From Glandiceps talaboti (taxonomy: Eukaryota; Hemichordata; Enteropneusta; Spengelidae), in assembly GCF_964340395.1 (NCBI RefSeq), contig NC_135551.1:1486001-1550000 (forward strand): 64,000 nt of DNA, in the 5' to 3' direction. Below, piece after piece: positions 42,870-54,875 of this stretch. The translations under genes were made by a program, and so were the position numbers. The notes beneath the pieces were generated by a model. It saw only the letters and a program-made list of their open reading frames with translations, was not told the origin of the DNA and made no database searches. How positions within the stretch are numbered: position 1 is the first letter of the stretch; each line of letters opens with the position of its first letter.

Positions 42870-43680
42870 ATAAAAGTTGTAGCAACAAACTTCATAGGAC
42901 AGGTTCATATTATTACGGGTGATATACATGTATGTACCATATTAAATGAAATTTGAAGCTTGCAATATTAAGATACAGCCTAGTTACCTAAAATCATTAA
43001 TTATGTAAATTATTCATTAACACTGTAAGATACATCACCAAACTTTGCAGGACATGTTTGATTTGTTATGGTTAGCGTATGCACTGATTTGTATTGAAAT
43101 TGAAGTATGTAGTCTTAGAATATATAGCCTAATTACCAATAATCATTAATTATGCAAATTATTCATCAACACTGTAAGGTACATCAACAAACTTTATAAG
43201 ACATATGCGATTTGTTATGGTTAACGTATCTACTCAATTATATTGAAATTGAAGTATGTATTCTTAAGATATAGCCTAATTACCGAAATAATTAATTATG
43301 CAAATTATCCATTAACACTGTAAGGTACATGAACAAACTTTATAGGACATATCACGTTTTCTTATGGTTAATGTATGTACTAAATTATATTGAAATTGAG
43401 GGATGAAGTCTTAAGATATTGCTTAATTAGTTGATTGGTCTAATTACCCCAAACATTATATGTACAAAAATTCAGTATAATGTCGGGGCGATGTCTGTCT
43501 GTCTGTCTGTGCAGAAATTTTGTTCCACTGCTATCTCAAAAAGTACTGAAGCAAATGTTCTGCAATTTACTATGTGGCATTTTCAGGGTGTAACTTAGCA
43601 CTGATTGGTTTTTGGTGGGAGTGACTTGCATAATTAATGATAATTTGCATAATTAATGGTTTTATAAATGGGCTATACAG
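42870..43680 (+). mobile_element. Family D repeat (about 130-bp monomers)
   Basis: Four monomers contain ATTAATTATGCAAATTATTC, ATTAACACTGTAAGGTACAT and CAACAAACTTTATAGGACAT. After them come GTCTGTCTGTCTGTGCAGAA, TCTCAAAAAGTACTGAAGCA and CATAATTAATGATAATTTGC, which recur at 58011. Confidence 0.75.
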
Positions 43681-44739
43681 TCTTCTCCCCAGAGAGTTTT
43701 CACGTATCAGGCCCGATATCCTTTAATTTTCGCCGATACGTGATCAGTTGTCCCGATACGCAAACAGATTGCTTAGGGTTCGGTGAATTGCACATTGACA
43801 TTGTTCATCTGTCACTCTTTCAGCTGATGCCTTTGTTGTTTTCAATGTATACTTGCAACATTTGTATGGATCCTTCACACATAATCGGCAAGTAAAACTA
43901 AGGAGTTTTTAATTAGTTCAAACAACTATTCAACCCTCTACCACTACCAGACAGTTTTCATTGAAGTTTGCCGTCAGTATTGTTTTCGGAATAAAATGCG
44001 TAAACCCACTAATGGTAGTGTGATTAACACAGCCGACATATCTGTAACATTGGTTCAGCCATAGAAGCATGTCGGAACTGCCAGATTTTCACAACTATAA
44101 AATCAAACGATGCCGTACCATTTTGCTATGAAGTATAAAAGTTCGACAAACTCATGAAGTTGACATTCATTGAGTGTCTAGTTAATTTTCTATGACTGAG
44201 TATAAATACCGAGTATGTCTCAACTCAACCAAGAGCGATTGGCGTAGTTGGTTTACTTGGGCCCATGTGCATTCTGCAATGTTGTGAAAAGAGTTGAACA
44301 GACTAATGTACCTTTCAATAAAGTGGCAATGTTATCTCCGATATCAGTTTCATGTTCAATTTTACTCCAAAAACACTTTTAGTTTGTAGTTAGACATTAG
44401 AATGGTACATTGTACGACTACGATGAAAGCATGGATTTTCCAATATGGCGGCCATGACGTCACAAACTATCGCGAGTTTTTGGAGTCCTCAATAGGGAAG
44501 TAAAACTAATTTCAACTAAACCTGGTTCAAATGTCAGATGTTATACAGTGCATATGTATGGCGGCCCGTTCTGGTCACAATTATGTAAAATGTGCTAGAA
44601 TTAATATAATGTAGTCTAGAATTAATTTTTATAATGACTGCAATTAATATTATGCACTCCTTGAATTAATTAAATGTGTTTTGATTAATTTCATGTGGCC
44701 ATATTTGTCTTTAAATTTTGTTATCAATCATGAGCTTTT
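43681..44739. other. unassigned sequence with CpG-containing parts
   Basis: Includes GCCGATACGTGATCAGTTGT and CCGATACGCAAACAG near 43731-43772, and AATATGGCGGCCATGACGTC near 44441. No conserved exon is recognised. Confidence 0.4.
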
Positions 44740-45013
44740 AAAATGACACGTTGACTTTTGACCTTGACCCCAATCTTCAAGGTCAAATAGCCATATTATT
44801 GTCAAAGTGTGTATGTATATCTCTGATTTGCATGGACATATTTCAACCAAACTAAGCTTGTACAAATATCAGATGCTATAGTCTGCATTATTTATACACA
44901 TCACTTTGTTTCACAACTCCCATGATAAGAGCAAAATGACGGCCATGTTTGTCATAAATATTCACATTTTGGCCAATAACGCTTGACACTTAAGAGATAA
45001 AGATCCTATTCAA
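44740..45013 (+). mobile_element. Family E fragment
   Basis: Contains ACTTTTGACCTTGACCCCAA, TTCAAGGTCAAATAGCCATA and CAAAATGACGGCCATGTTTG. It ends at TTCAAGTGCCCATACTG, where the 29-bp satellite begins. Confidence 0.7.
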
Positions 45014-45933
45014 GTGCCCATACTGTACACACTGTGCCTACAGTGCCCATACTGTACACACAGTGCCTACAGTGGTGCCCATACTGTACACATTGTGCCT
45101 ACAGTGACCATACTGTACACACAGTGCCTACAGTGCCCATACTGTACACACTGTGCCTACAGTGCCCATACTGTACACACAGTGCCTACAGTGCCCATAC
45201 TGTACACACAGTGCCTACAGTGACCATACTGTACACACAGTGCCTACAGTGACCATACTGTACACACTGTGTGTACAGTGGTGCCCATACTGTACACATT
45301 GTGCCTACAGTGGTGCCCATACTGTACACACTGTGCCTACAGTGCCCATACTGTACACACAGTGCCTACAGTGCCCATACTGTACACACAGTGCCTACAG
45401 TGGTGCCCATACTGTACACACAGTGCCTACAGTGGTGCCCATACTGTACACATTGTGCCTACAGTGGTGCCCATACTGTACACACTGTGCCTACAGTACC
45501 CATACTGTACACACTGTACCTACAGTGACCATACTGTACACACTGTGCCTACAGTGCCCATACTGTACACACTGTGCCTACAGTGCCCATACTGTACACA
45601 CTGTGCCTACAGTGGTGCCCATACTGTACACACTGTGCCTACAGTGGTGCCCATACTGTACACACAGTGCCTACAGTGCCCATACTGTACACACTGTACC
45701 TACAGTGCCCATACTGTACACACTGTGCCTACAGTGGTGCCCATACTGTACACACTGTGCCTACAGTGCCTATACTGTACACACAGTGCCTACAGTGCCC
45801 ATACTGTACACACAGTGCCTACAGTGGTGCCCATACTGTACACACTGTGCCTACAGTGGTGCCCATACTGTACACACAGTGCCTACAGTGCCCATACTGT
45901 ACACACTGTGCCTACAGTGCCCATACTGTACAC
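45014..45933. repeat. 29/32-bp satellite, left part (about 30 units)
   Basis: Units are TACAGTGCCCATACTGTACA followed by CACTGTGCC (29 bp), or TACAGTGGTGCCC... (32 bp). CACTGT and ACAGTG flank GCCT in each unit, a hairpin. Because 29 is not a multiple of three, all frames show the same artefactual peptides (up to 314 codons). The array is interrupted exactly by the hAT-like element and continues at 48759. Confidence 0.98.
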
Positions 45934-48758
45934 CAGCGTGCGAAATTAACGCCGGTCCTTCGGCCCGAGACCAACAGATTTCCGTTCGGACCGACAGTTT
46001 TTCAGAATTACAACAACGTATCGGTCCTTATGACCGACTGAAATTTGGAGTAAATAATAACATTTATTCAAAGATATATCCAATTTCACCTACATGAATC
46101 TGATTTTGTGTTACCTATTATACTCTCGACATCATCTCATTCAAGTCAAGCGACACTGAGCTAGCTCGCTACGTGTTGTTGTCAATGTTGATATCATGTC
46201 TACATATGACGTAGCATACAGCATTTACTTTATGAAATTATGTTAGCAAACACATGATTGACCGAATTTCTCCAATTATTTGTGTCTTGACTAATCAGAA
46301 CGTCTAAGTTAGACATTCAGACCCATTTTACGCATTCAGCGGACGCGTCTTTTCCCACCATGATATAGTAATTGTTGTAAAGTTTACTGTTCTAAGTGTA
46401 TGAAACTTTTAACGTGTTTGAGACAGTTCCACCTTGTATTTATAAAGTATGTGGCGATATTTAGAAGGCAGCAATGAGCTTCCGAAGAAGAAGACGAATT
46501 TAAACAGACACTGTTTTTTAAAGGCTGGTATTAAAGCCGGTAAATATTAGCGGGTTTCCCGATCAATTTACCGGAGTTCCCCATGTGTGTGGCCACGATC
46601 AAAACAAACTGACGGAAAACATATAAACTACTCTGAAAATGGCGTTTTAACTAATAAAGAAGGCAGGTACACTTCGTAAAATATCTTCAGTACGATAGTT
46701 TTTTTTTTGTAAAACAGTAAAAACAATGCGTAGTCTGATTGCTTTCAATTTGATTAATATGATAATGTATGTCCTGTCATGTTGTAATCAACGTATAAAC
46801 TTAGAAATGTTGCATTTTTGTTGCCATTGTTAGTCCCCGCGGACGAAGTCCGGAACGGGGACTTATGGATTGGGTTCCGTCTGTCCGTCCGTGCGTCCGT
46901 CCGTCCGTCCGTCCGTCCGTCCGCAGCCGTTTCTTGGAGATGCCTGTACCGATTTTTTTCAAACTTGGTACAGGGGCAACATGCTATGGCATACATATGC
47001 ACGTCAATTTGTTTTATGATACGATCCAATATGGCCGCCTAGCAGCCATTTTGTTTGCGAATTTTCCCTGTCTAAAGCCATAACTCAGACATGCTCACAC
47101 AGATCTCATTCAGAGTTGGTATTAGGACAGTGTTCTATGGCATATATGTGCATATTCATTGTTGTCATGATACGATCCAATATGGCCACCTGGCAGCCAT
47201 TTTGTTTGTGAATTTTCATGTCCAAAGCCATAACTTAGACATGCTTGAACAGATCTCATTCAAAGTTAGTATTAGGACAGTGTTCTATGACATACATGTG
47301 CATATCCATTTTCATTGTGATACGATCCAATATGGCTGCCTGGCAGCCATTTTGTTTGCAAATTTTCCATGTCCAAAGCCATAACTCAGACATGCTTGAA
47401 CAGATCTCATTCGAAGTTGGTATTAGGACAGTGTTCTATGACATACATGTGCATATCCATTTTTGTCATGATACGATCCAATATGGCTGCCTGGCAGCCA
47501 TTTTGTTTGTGAATTTTCCATGTCCAAAGCCAACTCAGACATGCTTGAACAGATCTCATTCAGAGTTGGTATTAGGACAGTGTTCTATGACATACATTTG
47601 CATATCCATTTTTATATTGATATGATCCCCCATACCCGACCAATCCTTTATTGTTGTAGGCATGTTCCATGTCCGACAAGCAGACACAACATATCTAAGT
47701 CTGTTTGATTTAGGTTCACAAGTGTTGTTGCGTGATCAGAGTAGTGCTAATTCCTTAAAACCCAATCATAGCGGGGACTATGTCATTCTCAATGGCTTGT
47801 TTTATCTGGAAAATTACTGCATCATGGCAAACACAGGTACATATAGTGGATGACACATTATAGTACAGTTACCATATCACGCTCCCACGTCAAAAAAAAC
47901 TTGCATTGTAAGACATGTTTAGCCATAGTTCTCTTCATCATGGTCAGATTTCTTACACAAAGAGTCGAGTCAGAGACGATACTCAATACACCACTGTATG
48001 GTATACATATTTGAAGGAAGACGAAACCGCTCCGTGTCACTTTTGTGGATGGAAATTGAAATAAAGTGAATACACAGTTTTCAAGAGGGATAGTTATGTG
48101 ACAAAACTTTCTGCCATGATAAAGTTGTGGGTCTACGTTCGCTAAGAGTTGGAAAGCTACATCAGCTGTTGCCACAGACGATGAATCTGACTTTGGATAT
48201 GTGATTCGGAATTTAGTGAATCGTACAGAGAGGAAGGGGAGGACTGTGATCTCTTAGAGATTGCAGATAATGCATATTTAATGATTCATTCACCCATATT
48301 ATCTACAATCTATGGATATGTATTTCTATGGTGTAATGAATACATTCAGTCTAAGACCACTATAGTCTATAGGAACAGATTATGCGAGAATGAATATTCA
48401 TAGTCTCTGGGTTCATAGTTACAAATGGAAATCTCTACTCATAGAGTCAAATATTACTTGATAGTGAATAAAAATTTACTTCCAAGTTATTTGTTGACTG
48501 TGTGAGTGGAAATTTTATGAAATAATAGTGGATAGTGAACAATTCGTTGTACTCTCTTTTACTTTAGTATATCTAAAGATATGTTGTATCATATTAAAGT
48601 TCAAAATCATTTAATCTGTAAATGGAGGGTATATAAATATAGGTCGTGAACGTGAACTGCATTGAGTATGGACCAGCAGTTTTCCTTAAGGACCAGCAGT
48701 ATTTGCTACATGTCGGTCCTTATGACCAGTAGTCATTTTCCCTTAAGTTCACACACTG
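45934..48758 (+). mobile_element. hAT-like DNA transposon, 2.8 kb, inserted in the 29-bp satellite
   Basis: Termini are CAGCGTGCGAAATTAACGCC on the left and, reverse-complemented, CAGTGTGTGAACTTAAGGG on the right. Both ends carry subterminal GGTCCTTATGACC. The element is flanked by CTGTACAC on each side (45926-45933 and 48759-48766). Deleting it with one duplicate restores a perfect satellite unit, CATACTGTACACACTGTGCC. The 8-bp duplication and CAGNG ends are hAT hallmarks. No transposase domain is recognised. A 1.43-kb interior block absent from copy 1 includes a family A element. Confidence 0.9.
46830..47790 (+). mobile_element. Family A (Helentron-like) element nested in the hAT-like element
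   Basis: Its 5' hairpin is TAGTCCCCGCGGACGAAGTC with GGAACGGGGACT, then a (CCGT)n tract. Five monomers of about 150 bp each contain the palindrome GGCTGCC-T-GGCAGCC or a variant. It ends with AGCGGGGACTATG and the stem-loop GTCATT-CTC-AATGGC, then TTG. It is bordered by T on both sides without a duplication. Confidence 0.78.
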
Positions 48759-49228
48759 CTGTACACACTGTGCCTACAGTGCCCATACTGTACACACTGT
48801 GCCTACAGTGGTGCCCATACTGTACACACTGTTGCCTACAGTGCCCATACTGTACACACTGTGCCTACAGTGCCCATACTGTACACACTGTACCTACAGT
48901 GCCTATACTAGTTCGTACACACAGTGCCCATACTGTACACACTGTGCCTACAGTGACCATACTGTATCTGTGCCTACAGTGCCCATACTGTACACACTGT
49001 GCCTACAGTGCCTATACTGTACACACTGTGCCTACAGTGACCATACTGTATCTGTGCCTACAGTGCCCATACTGTACACACTGTGCCTACAGTGACCATA
49101 CTGTATCTGTGCCTACAGTGCCCATACTGTACACACTGTGCCTACAGTGCCCATACTGTACACACTGTGCCTACAGTGGTGCCCATACTGTACACACTGT
49201 GTGTACAGTGGTGCCTATACTGTACACA
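48759..49228. repeat. 29-bp satellite, right part with higher-order pattern
   Basis: The same units continue after the insertion. A shortened 26-bp unit (CCTACAGTGACCATACTGTA-TCTGTG) alternates with one or two full units three times, suggesting a small higher-order repeat not present in the left part. Confidence 0.95.
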
Positions 49229-52200
49229 TTCATCACTTTCGCCTCAGCTACATATTACCAGTACCTTTATAGGGTAAAATTAAGTTGAAAATGTAAATTT
49301 ATGTCTTTACAACACCTCATTACTCATAGATGGATTACAATAACCAAACAATTGTGCTACTGGGGTTATATTGAACATAGTTTGTGTTCTTTTTAACAAA
49401 CTACCTGTATTCAGCATTAACTATCATACAAGCCCAGGAAGGATCGCTTCACTGTTTAGCTGTGAAACCAACCAAATTTATTTATCTATAGCACATTCCT
49501 TTCACTAGAAAAAAGATCATTTTCTTGTATTGTGGACTTTAAGAAGAACTAGGTGAAAGTCAGGTAACATTATTGATATTAAAGGAAAAAATATGAGAAA
49601 TTAAAATATGAAATGGCAAAATTATTTTGAGCTATATAACAAAACATGAATCCCAATACATCATATTTTTTACTTCAAATAGAAGGCTTAATATTGAACA
49701 ACTAAATAAAGAAAATTGACTTCTAAACATTGTAAAGTTTTTAACTCTCCATTACTGGGACAAGTTAGCTTTTTAAATGTTAAAGAAGTGAAGCAATTAT
49801 GAAGAATAATCCTACACCCTGATACACTACTACCAACCATCATATTACTGAATTGCATAGAACACATTAATTGAAAAAGAAGAAATACATGACATGATTT
49901 GTATAGATTATCCTCATAAGAAGACATTTTCCAAAAAAGAATAAAAGTTAAACTACAAATAAAGTTGAAGGTACTGGAGTGATACCACTATCTGACATGA
50001 AATATCACTATATAAAGGGACTGTCTGACATGATGCACAACCCATATACCAGTGTCATAAATGTTAAGATGTTATTAATAAAGTTGCTAAAAACATTGCT
50101 GACGCTTTTACAAAAAGTGGAAGAAAAGGAGATCGATCCATGTGGATGACACCGTACATTACATGATTAACACAGTGTACACTTGTAAATAGTTAGACTA
50201 TACATATATAAGGGTAAATGCACCCTGGAGAGATAACTTTGGTAACATCACTCAAAGACTGATAAATGGCCAAGTTCATAATATAAATGAAATGTGTTAT
50301 GATTTGATTGAATGTGATGTGATGCATTATCATAGAATTTAATATCAATACGAGCAGATAGGAGGGTACTGCATGTCAAAGTATATGCATCCATTTCATA
50401 TTGTAGTTGCCAGCTATATTACACTTCAGTTACAAGACATCTATAGCAATGATTATAACATAGCACAGTCTCTAAGCAATGGCTCCCATCTGATAACAAC
50501 AATTTTATTAAAATTATTATCACATGAATGATTCAAGTTGAAACAAGTAAAAATACTAATCAATTCAACTAATTGAATTATGTTTCAAATGGAGAAAGAA
50601 ATATTAGTAGAGCAGACAAATCTGAAACCACTAGTAAAAATGTACTAAAACTGTCATCAATGTAAATTATAACTATATATATATATACAGTTTTATACGT
50701 TGAAGTAATGCTGAGTGTTATTTCAACATCTATAAATGCCAAAAACAGACAGAAAGATAATTAACTGACAACTTCACTTTCAAAATGAAAGGAAATATTG
50801 TAACAGACAAATCTTCCATCAACATGTCAAAACATTTACTAAAATCTGCCATGAATAGGGTTGCAACTACTGTTTTTATGCAGTGACATCACGGTCAGTA
50901 TCAGAGTAGTCAATATGGCATCTGTACTATCGGAATTGGCAGTGAATGTGTTTGTGTGTATGAAAATACCTGTCATACCATTGGCCACTGTCTGACTGAA
51001 CAAATGCACTGGCACAGACTGGTACTGCACAAACATGTAAATCTGACTGGAAAAAACAAATTACACCATGTAGGGTAGCTGACAAAAGGAGCCCTATATG
51101 TATGTTAAGGATATGGTCTGATCTGGATGTGTACTAGGGTAAAGGTTACAGATAACAATAAAAGGGAACTTTGGTCCTGACGACAGTCTTGGCAAAACAC
51201 CCCCTCAATTGGATGTAATAAACAAGTGGATACTTCACCATCATTTATTATGACAAATGTCATACACTTTATGCTCGTAGCTGCTCTATGATTTGTTGAT
51301 ATGTTGATATGTCCAGCCTTTACCAATAGAACTATCACACCTCAAGTAGTGTTTGTGACAGGAACAGTGCTGCCTATACCCTCCTAAATCTGCTGACATC
51401 TTACCATAATTTATTTGGTGAAAGTTCACCACTGACAGAGAAAGTTAAAATCTTTAGTGCTATTTGGTCGACGTAATGCGGTGCCTTAGTCCAGACCTCT
51501 TTGTAAGTCTAACTTTCTGTACTACTTAGATATTGAGTTAATTTCTCTTACTTTAACAATGGCATTTTAATTTCATCATACATAACATAATCATATCATT
51601 TCTTTTTTAGATAATGTATTACAATTTACAAAACGTGTCAGGAATTGTGTCGCCAACAATATAAGCAGCTGTCAATGTACAAGTGCTGACACTCTCTGAC
51701 AAAATAATACAATATGAAAATGATTGAACTAAGAACTACAACATTAATAATATACATGTATACTAAAATACAACGACACTTTCTTTGAAAAAAGAGCATT
51801 TGAAGTAAAAAAAAAGAAAACAAAACAGCAATCACTTAATAACCTTAGAAAGAAATTGTTGTGTACACAAAGGAAAAGAAAAACATTTGCCATTAAATTT
51901 TCAAATTTCTGATAAATAATTTTCTCATTCCGTAAAGTGAAATCTATTGTTTGTTTCACATATATGGATGTGTTCATTTTACTCCAGAAAGTCAAGTTTT
52001 ACTGAGATTCACTTTAATGTATTTTTATGTGTGAAAATATACTGATACAAAGAGCAATGCAAACAGAATTTTTGTCTATGATGATTTCCGATTTTGGGAG
52101 TATGCTATTTGAAAACAAAGGGGAAAGAGAACATATACAAGAATCTAAAGTAGGACAAACCCTTACAGTTTTCAAGTTTATTAAACATCTCTAGAAAATT

Positions 52201-52625
52201 TATTAGAAAACAGACAATTTACAGTAATAGTGATATCAATGCAAGTATGATAATATGGTAAACTTAAACCTAATACTTGATTCTCTGTGACTTCAGAAAT
52301 TTCGAAAAAATATCTCTCAACTTGAAAAGATTATTGCGGGTTTATTTCAAAGAAACAATTATCATTTCATTGTCAATTTCCATCTATGAAATTACATAGA
52401 GTAATTAAGTATTTTAATTTGGCAGTTGTATACATGGTGGCCAACTGTATGACAGGGCACAGTTCTGTGAAAATAGTTGGACTAGAAATGCCTTGTTTTG
52501 AGACTGTCTATGTTATAGGTACAACCTTAATGAAAACTTGTTAAACATGGTGATAGACAAACAAAGTAATACATGTACATGTACATACACAAAGGTGTGA
52601 GTGAATATTACTGTTGTCTTTGGTT
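49229..52625. other. unassigned AT-rich unique sequence
   Basis: Over 3 kb without a recognised repeat family or exon. There is a short (TA)n near 50675-50688. Minus-strand open frames (49927-49688, 51338-51105) show no recognisable domain. Confidence 0.4.
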
Positions 52626-53250
52626 TTTAGCACAACTGGACTTCTTAGGTTCTGTAGTGCTATAGGTAAAGTGTGTGTGTGTAAACAACTTAAAGTCAAA
52701 ACCACTGGACTGATTGGCATGATATTTGGTGGATGCATTACCTGGGTGTCTAGGTTGGAAATTGTTCAAATCAAAATGATCTTATTACCGGTGTGTGATT
52801 TGAGTAAAAAAAATGTGATTTTTGGTCAAAAAACTTAAACCTCAGAAACTACTGGGCAGATCGCTCTGAAATTTGGTAGGAATGTTCTTAGTGGTGTTCA
52901 GATTAAGAATTGTTCATAACATGATGATTCCATCAGTGATATGCAAATTAGGTCTTAAAATGTGTCTTTTGGTAAAAAATGTTTAATTCCAAAATTACTA
53001 AGCAGATTTGGCTGAAACTTGGTTCAAACATTGTGAGGGGTGGTTAGATTAAGAATTGTTCATGACATGGTGATCCCATCAGTGATATGCAAACTAGGTA
53101 CTTTTAGTCAAAAATCTATAATTCCAAAATTACTAAGCAGATTGAGCTGAAATTTAAGGGGATGCATCTTGCAATGTATACCGGTAGATGAAAGTGAATT
53201 CACAACATGATACCATCGGCAATATGAAAATTAGGGCTAAAAATCTGAAT
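52626..53250 (+). mobile_element. Family B repeat, 5' half only
   Basis: TTTTTAGCACAACTGGACTT with partner GGTTCTGTAGTGCTATAGG, then four first-half monomers ('GGTCAAAAA', 'TTCTTAGTGGTGTTCAG', 'AGTGATATGCAAATTAGG'). Second-half monomers and the 3' end are absent. Confidence 0.85.
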
Positions 53251-54674
53251 GAATGATTTTAACGCAATACTGCCTATAAGATATTCTTTTTAAGTAGAAA
53301 ATTGTTTGCTAAAACGAGAGGATATGACATACGAGTGTTGGTTATAGATGTGGTGAAGGAAACATCATAGACAGTGGGTTACTCTTGATAATTAATGATA
53401 ATCTGATGACTGCATCTCATTGCCATCTCATCCTGTATCTTTCTAATGTTAGAAATGACAAATGGTATAAAATACATAAAATACATAAAATACATAGGAT
53501 GTGATGGATATGTATCCTTAATCCTGAATTTCAAAATAAACCAATCAAATCAAATCAAATCAAATCAAATCAAACCAAACCAGAGCACCTACAAGGAAAT
53601 GTAGAATTGTATGTGGAAGTAAAAAAAAAAAATCAACAACTTTCAAGTTTCACACCATTATGTTTTTATCTTGTCATCATTATATTTTAGGAAGACTAGT
53701 TTCAACAATCTAAGTTTAGTCAACTATTTCAATTTGTATGAAAAATTGTGACTTTTTCAAAGTGAATCACAGGCAAGTAATTTCCTAAAACTTGTGTTGA
53801 GGGAAACTTTCTTATTTGTTTGCAAGTCCAGCTACATAGTATGGTATCAGATAAAACTCGTTTTCTTTTCACCTCTTTTATTTATTTGATTATTTTTATT
53901 CAAATGCCTTCAGAAGGCAGGCATGCACACTTCAATAATACCATGAAACTTTCCAGGCATAGAAAAGCTGGTCTAGTGCTATTCTTCATAATCAGAGATG
54001 ATTGAATACCATGTTTGCATCTAAACCAAACCCACTAAGGTGTGAAACTTGCTGACAATTCAAACTATTTTTGTGGTCAGTTACTGCAGATAAAACTTTA
54101 CAGTTTAATAGTTATACAAACAAAAATGAAAGGTCTTAATACCACAGATTATAAAAATGGACTTTATATTGTCAAATTTGAATGAAAGTTATTAGCACAT
54201 CCCTCCTTTCTATGCATATGTTAAGTTGAAGTCAAGTACATCTTTTCTCAATTCTGTGTAAATTGTAAATAACAACAAAGATTGACAGCCTGTTTATATT
54301 GACTGTTACTGACATGGTTAGCCAACATGAAATGAGTGTAGCGGGGTGTGTACCCAACATGAAATGAGTGTAGTGGGGAGTGTACCAGTAGTTATACATC
54401 CTGGTATAAAAATCTATAAAATTTTGCCATTACACATTAGTATCAATACAGAAGTGTATGTGTACTGCTACAAGTGAAAGATTTAGTGATGAACATGTTA
54501 CTGAACTTTTTGTTGAGCCAACAATGAAATATGGTAATGTGGAATTTTTATCCAGTGGGGCAATGAAATGCAGAAACGGTTGGCAAGAGTTTTGCCTAAC
54601 CAGGCAATGTTGTCTTTCAATTGTAATATTTCTGTAGGCTAACATCAAATGATCAAATTCATTGTGTTTTCTAG
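53251..54674. other. unassigned sequence upstream of the PRDM1 exon
   Basis: Contains ATAAAATACATAAAATACAT repeats and an (AAATC)n tail at about 53545-53575, which looks like a retroposon 3' end. A possible upstream PRDM1 exon was sought here but not found. A pyrimidine stretch and TTTTCTAG precede the exon. Confidence 0.5.
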
Positions 54675-54875
54675 GTGAAATGCAATAAAGCCAAAATGGC
54701 GAATGGAGTAAATTGGAAAGAGCTGAGTGAGGAGGAATATCAAAACAAGTGTATTTACTTTGTATATGACAAGTCACAAGAAGAAGAATGCAGTGAATTT
54801 GATAGTACCTTAGCTAAGGCTGCAGCCTCTTTACCACACAACCTACAATTCAAACACACAGACAATGGCACAGAG
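54675..54875 (+). CDS. PRDM1: PRDM1/Blimp-1, exon with N-terminal part of the PR domain
   Basis: PRDM1 is a nuclear zinc-finger transcription repressor that controls cell-fate decisions. Its PR domain is a SET-related fold. The exon runs from acceptor TTTTCTAG to donor GAG|GTAAGA, is 67 codons long and is phase 0 at both ends. An internal Met at 54696 (MANGVNWKELSEEEYQNKC) lines up with the start region of vertebrate PRDM1. WKELSEEEYQNKCIY matches the WTEAEFEEKCTY segment, and AAASLPHNLQFKH matches EASLPRNLLFKY. The upstream seven codons are open (VKCNKAK), so translation may begin here or in an earlier exon. The zinc-finger exons lie beyond the window. Confidence 0.92.

Noticed and set aside
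43668-43895. 75-codon frame in a CpG-containing stretch
   Set aside because: No domain and no splice-site support. Composition alone is not enough.
45153-46097. 314-codon open frame and several overlapping long frames
   Set aside because: They read the 29/32-bp satellite. The same peptide pattern appears in all frames, and the frame ends in transposon sequence.
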